Shown here: positions 7,240 to 8,765 of the stretch, piece after piece | How the letters are laid out: the number at the start of each line of letters is the position of its first letter | How positions within the stretch are numbered: position 1 is the stretch's first letter | Assembly: GCA_004554205.1 (NCBI GenBank) | Contig: SFNH01000078.1 | Location: forward strand, 1 to 8,765 | DNA length: 8,765 nucleotides | DNA from: Clostridium sp. | GTDB taxonomy: Bacteria > Bacillota > Clostridia > Lachnospirales > Lachnospiraceae | Direction of reading: 5' to 3' | Notes under the pieces: generated by a model | Database searches by the model: none | What the model was told of the DNA's origin: nothing | What the model saw: the letters and a program-made list of their open reading frames with translations, nothing else | Made by a program: the position numbers and the translations under genes

Positions 7240-8501
7240 TACTTTAATGCTTCCCTGTAAAATTCTTCAAATTCCGTGTAGCCGTCTTTATTTAACTGCT
7301 CCTTCTGGAATTTTTTGTTCTTGTTCATCTGGGATACCAGAACCTGAATGCCGTTTCCTCGCTCCTTCATCGCCTGCTTCATGATCTGCGTAAAACGATC
7401 CGGATCCACGCCCTTCTCGATCAGGTACACCTTCTTCGGGACGGTCTGCTCCGCCTTGTCGCCCTGATCCATCAGGATCGTCACGATGCGCTCAAAGCCG
7501 ATGGAAAAGCCGCAGGCAGGGGTGTCCACACCGGTAAATTTCCCGATCATCCTGTCATATCGTCCGCCGCCCGCAACAGACCCGGAAAAGCCCTCCATTG
7601 AAACCTCGAAAATGGTTCCCGTATAGTAGGACATACCGCGCACCAGCGTCGGATCGAAGTACAGATTGAACTCCGCGACAGCGACTTTTGCAACCGTATC
7701 CATAATATGAGCGAGATTCTCCGCAACGCCCTCGGCTAGAACCCCCTTGAGCATCGTGCCCAGCTTGCGGACGCCGGCTGCATCATTGGTAACGCTCCTT
7801 AAAAGATTCAGGTAGCAGCTTACGCTTTCCTCACTGTGGCCGCTCTCCAAAAGCTCCTCAGAAACACCATCGTAGCCGATCTTGTCCATCTTATCCAGGA
7901 TGATAAATACCTGATCGAGGGATTCTTCCGCAAATCCGCTGTAAAGAGCCATGGCCTTTAAGATCTCACGGTCATTGACGCGAACCTCAAAGGTATTATC
8001 CGGGCATATCTTCCCAAGCGCCGTGGTGGTCGCCAGGATCAGCTCGATCTCCGCCATGCTCGTGGCGTCACCCAAAATATCAATATCACACTGGGTAAAC
8101 TGGCGGTACCGTCCCCTCTGAGGGCGATCCGCGCGCCATACGCTCCCCATCTGAAGCGCCTTGAACGGGCTCGGAAGCTGCGCCGCATTATTGGAATAAT
8201 ACCGCGACAGCGGTAAGGTCAGATCGTAGCGAAGTCCGCTGTCGGTCAGATCTGTCTCACTCTCCGCAGTCTCCAGATTCAGCTTCTCGCCGCGCTTTAA
8301 GATCTTGAAGATCAGCTTTTCATTGTCGCCGCCTTGCTTGCTGGTCAGATTCTCGATATGCTCCACGCACGGAGTCTCAATCTGAGTAAAACCAAAGCTC
8401 CGGTATGTCTCCTTGATCTGGCTCATGACAAAATCCCGCACCTGCATCTCCGCGGGCAGGATATCCCTCATGCCGGTCACCGGCTTTTTTTTCAGTGGCA
8501 T
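7239..8501 (-). CDS. hisS: histidyl-tRNA synthetase
   Basis: From the ATG at 8501 this is a 420-residue class II synthetase that charges tRNA-His. Visible landmarks are GMRDILP (10-16), motif 2 RADRPQRGRYRQF (123-135), the HisRS signatures LVRGMSYYTGTIFE (286-299) and GGGRYDRMIG (311-320), and motif 3 GFSIGFERI (331-339). The C-terminal anticodon domain (about 355-420) is short: it ends soon after NKNKKFQKEQLNKDGY, whereas most bacterial HisRS proteins carry roughly 30 more residues. The open frame extends up to 8594, but 8501 is preferred. GGAGA (8509-8513) is 7 bases upstream, the protein begins in the usual way, and the promoter at 8541-8569 lies inside the longer reading. It is first gene of the hisS-aspS operon. 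The length does not suggest HisZ. Confidence 0.96.
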   Translation of the reverse strand: MPLKKKPVTGMRDILPAEMQVRDFVMSQIKETYRSFGFTQIETPCVEHIENLTSKQGGDNEKLIFKILKRGEKLNLETAESETDLTDSGLRYDLTLPLSRYYSNNAAQLPSPFKALQMGSVWRADRPQRGRYRQFTQCDIDILGDATSMAEIELILATTTALGKICPDNTFEVRVNDREILKAMALYSGFAEESLDQVFIILDKMDKIGYDGVSEELLESGHSEESVSCYLNLLRSVTNDAAGVRKLGTMLKGVLAEGVAENLAHIMDTVAKVAVAEFNLYFDPTLVRGMSYYTGTIFEVSMEGFSGSVAGGGRYDRMIGKFTGVDTPACGFSIGFERIVTILMDQGDKAEQTVPKKVYLIEKGVDPDRFTQIMKQAMKERGNGIQVLVSQMNKNKKFQKEQLNKDGYTEFEEFYREALK

Positions 8502-8540
8502 TATATATTCTCCATTTTCTTTTATTTTGTGGCTGTTACG

Positions 8541-8569
8541 ATTATAACCTTCTACCCTGTAAATAGCAA
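8541..8569 (-). promoter_or_regulatory. hisS-aspS promoter
   Basis: On the minus strand TTGCTA (8564-8569) is followed by exactly 17 bp and a perfect TATAAT (8541-8546). RNA would begin near 8534, leaving about 33 bases of leader. That is too short for a T-box riboswitch, and no TGGNACCGCG-like antiterminator motif occurs in 8502-8765. Confidence 0.6.
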
Positions 8570-8583
8570 CGCTTTTTTGCGTT
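8568..8583. other. short inverted repeat at the hisS -35
   Basis: AACGC (8568-8572) and GCGTT (8579-8583) pair around six Ts on the plus strand. It overlaps two bases of the hisS -35. It might be an operator or a weak terminator for whatever is transcribed leftward from the right edge, but the stem is only 5 bp. Confidence 0.3.
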
Positions 8584-8594
8584 TTCCTCACCAC

Positions 8595-8765
8595 TTATTG
8601 TATGTAAATGATCGCCGTCTTTTTTAACGCCATACCTATTCTTGTCACTGATGAAATAATCAGTCCAAAGCACATCAGGTATAGCATAACGTCTTCTGAA
8701 TTATTAAAAATTATACACATGATCGCTACAGTCACCTTTATGATTCCATTCATAAGCTTCCACTT
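8595..8765 (-). CDS. possible C-terminal fragment of a small membrane protein (runs off window)
   Basis: A minus-strand frame is open from the window edge to a TAA at 8595-8597, giving 56 visible codons. The product is hydrophobic, with one likely membrane segment (MLYLMCFGLIISSV) followed by a basic stretch (RIGMALKK) and the end IIYIQ. An internal ATG at 8753 has no good ribosome site, so the gene probably starts outside. I do not recognise a family. An antisense frame (ATG at 8608, plus strand) is also open to the edge, lacks a ribosome site and shares third codon positions, so composition cannot decide between them. The region is clearly more AT-rich than the neighbouring genes and could also be non-coding. 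Confidence 0.3.
   Translation of the reverse strand, partial: KWKLMNGIIKVTVAIMCIIFNNSEDVMLYLMCFGLIISSVTRIGMALKKTAIIYIQ

Noticed and set aside
8502..8594. 31-codon N-terminal extension of hisS starting at 8594
   Set aside because: The region holds the -35/-10 pair and the ribosome site for 8501, and the extra residues do not look like a HisRS N-terminus.

Overview
The window looks like ordinary chromosome from an anaerobic Clostridia bacterium, most likely Lachnospiraceae. This is inferred from protein style (an Ogt with the N-terminus MYYKVDCESPIGK, a choline-binding-type repeat protein, a VanR/VanS-like two-component pair and a hisS-aspS pair), strong AAGGAGG-type ribosome binding sites, and GC-rich genes separated by AT-rich spacers. 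No similarity search was possible.

Layout, left to right. Positions 1-226 carry no gene. They hold two tandem minus-strand promoters, each with a perfect TTGACA, a 17-bp spacer and an extended -10. Both fire left out of the window, and the first has phased A-tracts upstream. A long palindrome at 160-220 follows. ogt (minus, 227-748) encodes an O6-alkylguanine repair methyltransferase and is divergent from an M20-family metallohydrolase gene (plus, 914-2119). Next comes a leader with two stem-loops (2185-2252) and a secreted cell-wall-binding repeat protein (plus, 2275-2949). Its 3' end overlaps by 13 bp the 3' end of a convergent sensor histidine kinase gene (minus, 2937-4541). The kinase lies behind an OmpR-type response regulator (minus, 4538-5215) with an ATGA stop/start overlap. 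The spacer 5216-5423 has two perfect inverted repeats and the regulator's probable promoter. aspS (minus, 5424-7226) and hisS (minus, 7239-8501) form a tight operon read from a promoter at 8541-8569. The AT-rich right edge (8595-8765) has an open frame running off the window, possibly the end of a small membrane protein.

Functionally the window combines translation (HisRS, AspRS), DNA repair (Ogt), envelope signalling (response regulator and kinase), a cell-surface protein and an amidohydrolase or peptidase. I see no CRISPR array, transposase, phage gene, toxin-antitoxin pair or defence system, and no clear new multi-gene system. The less ordinary material is mostly non-coding: the tandem promoters, a palindrome shared by the ogt and aspS 3' flanks, the double-hairpin leader, the convergent gene overlap, and the lack of a T-box before hisS. 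No gene-free stretch exceeds 300 bases.
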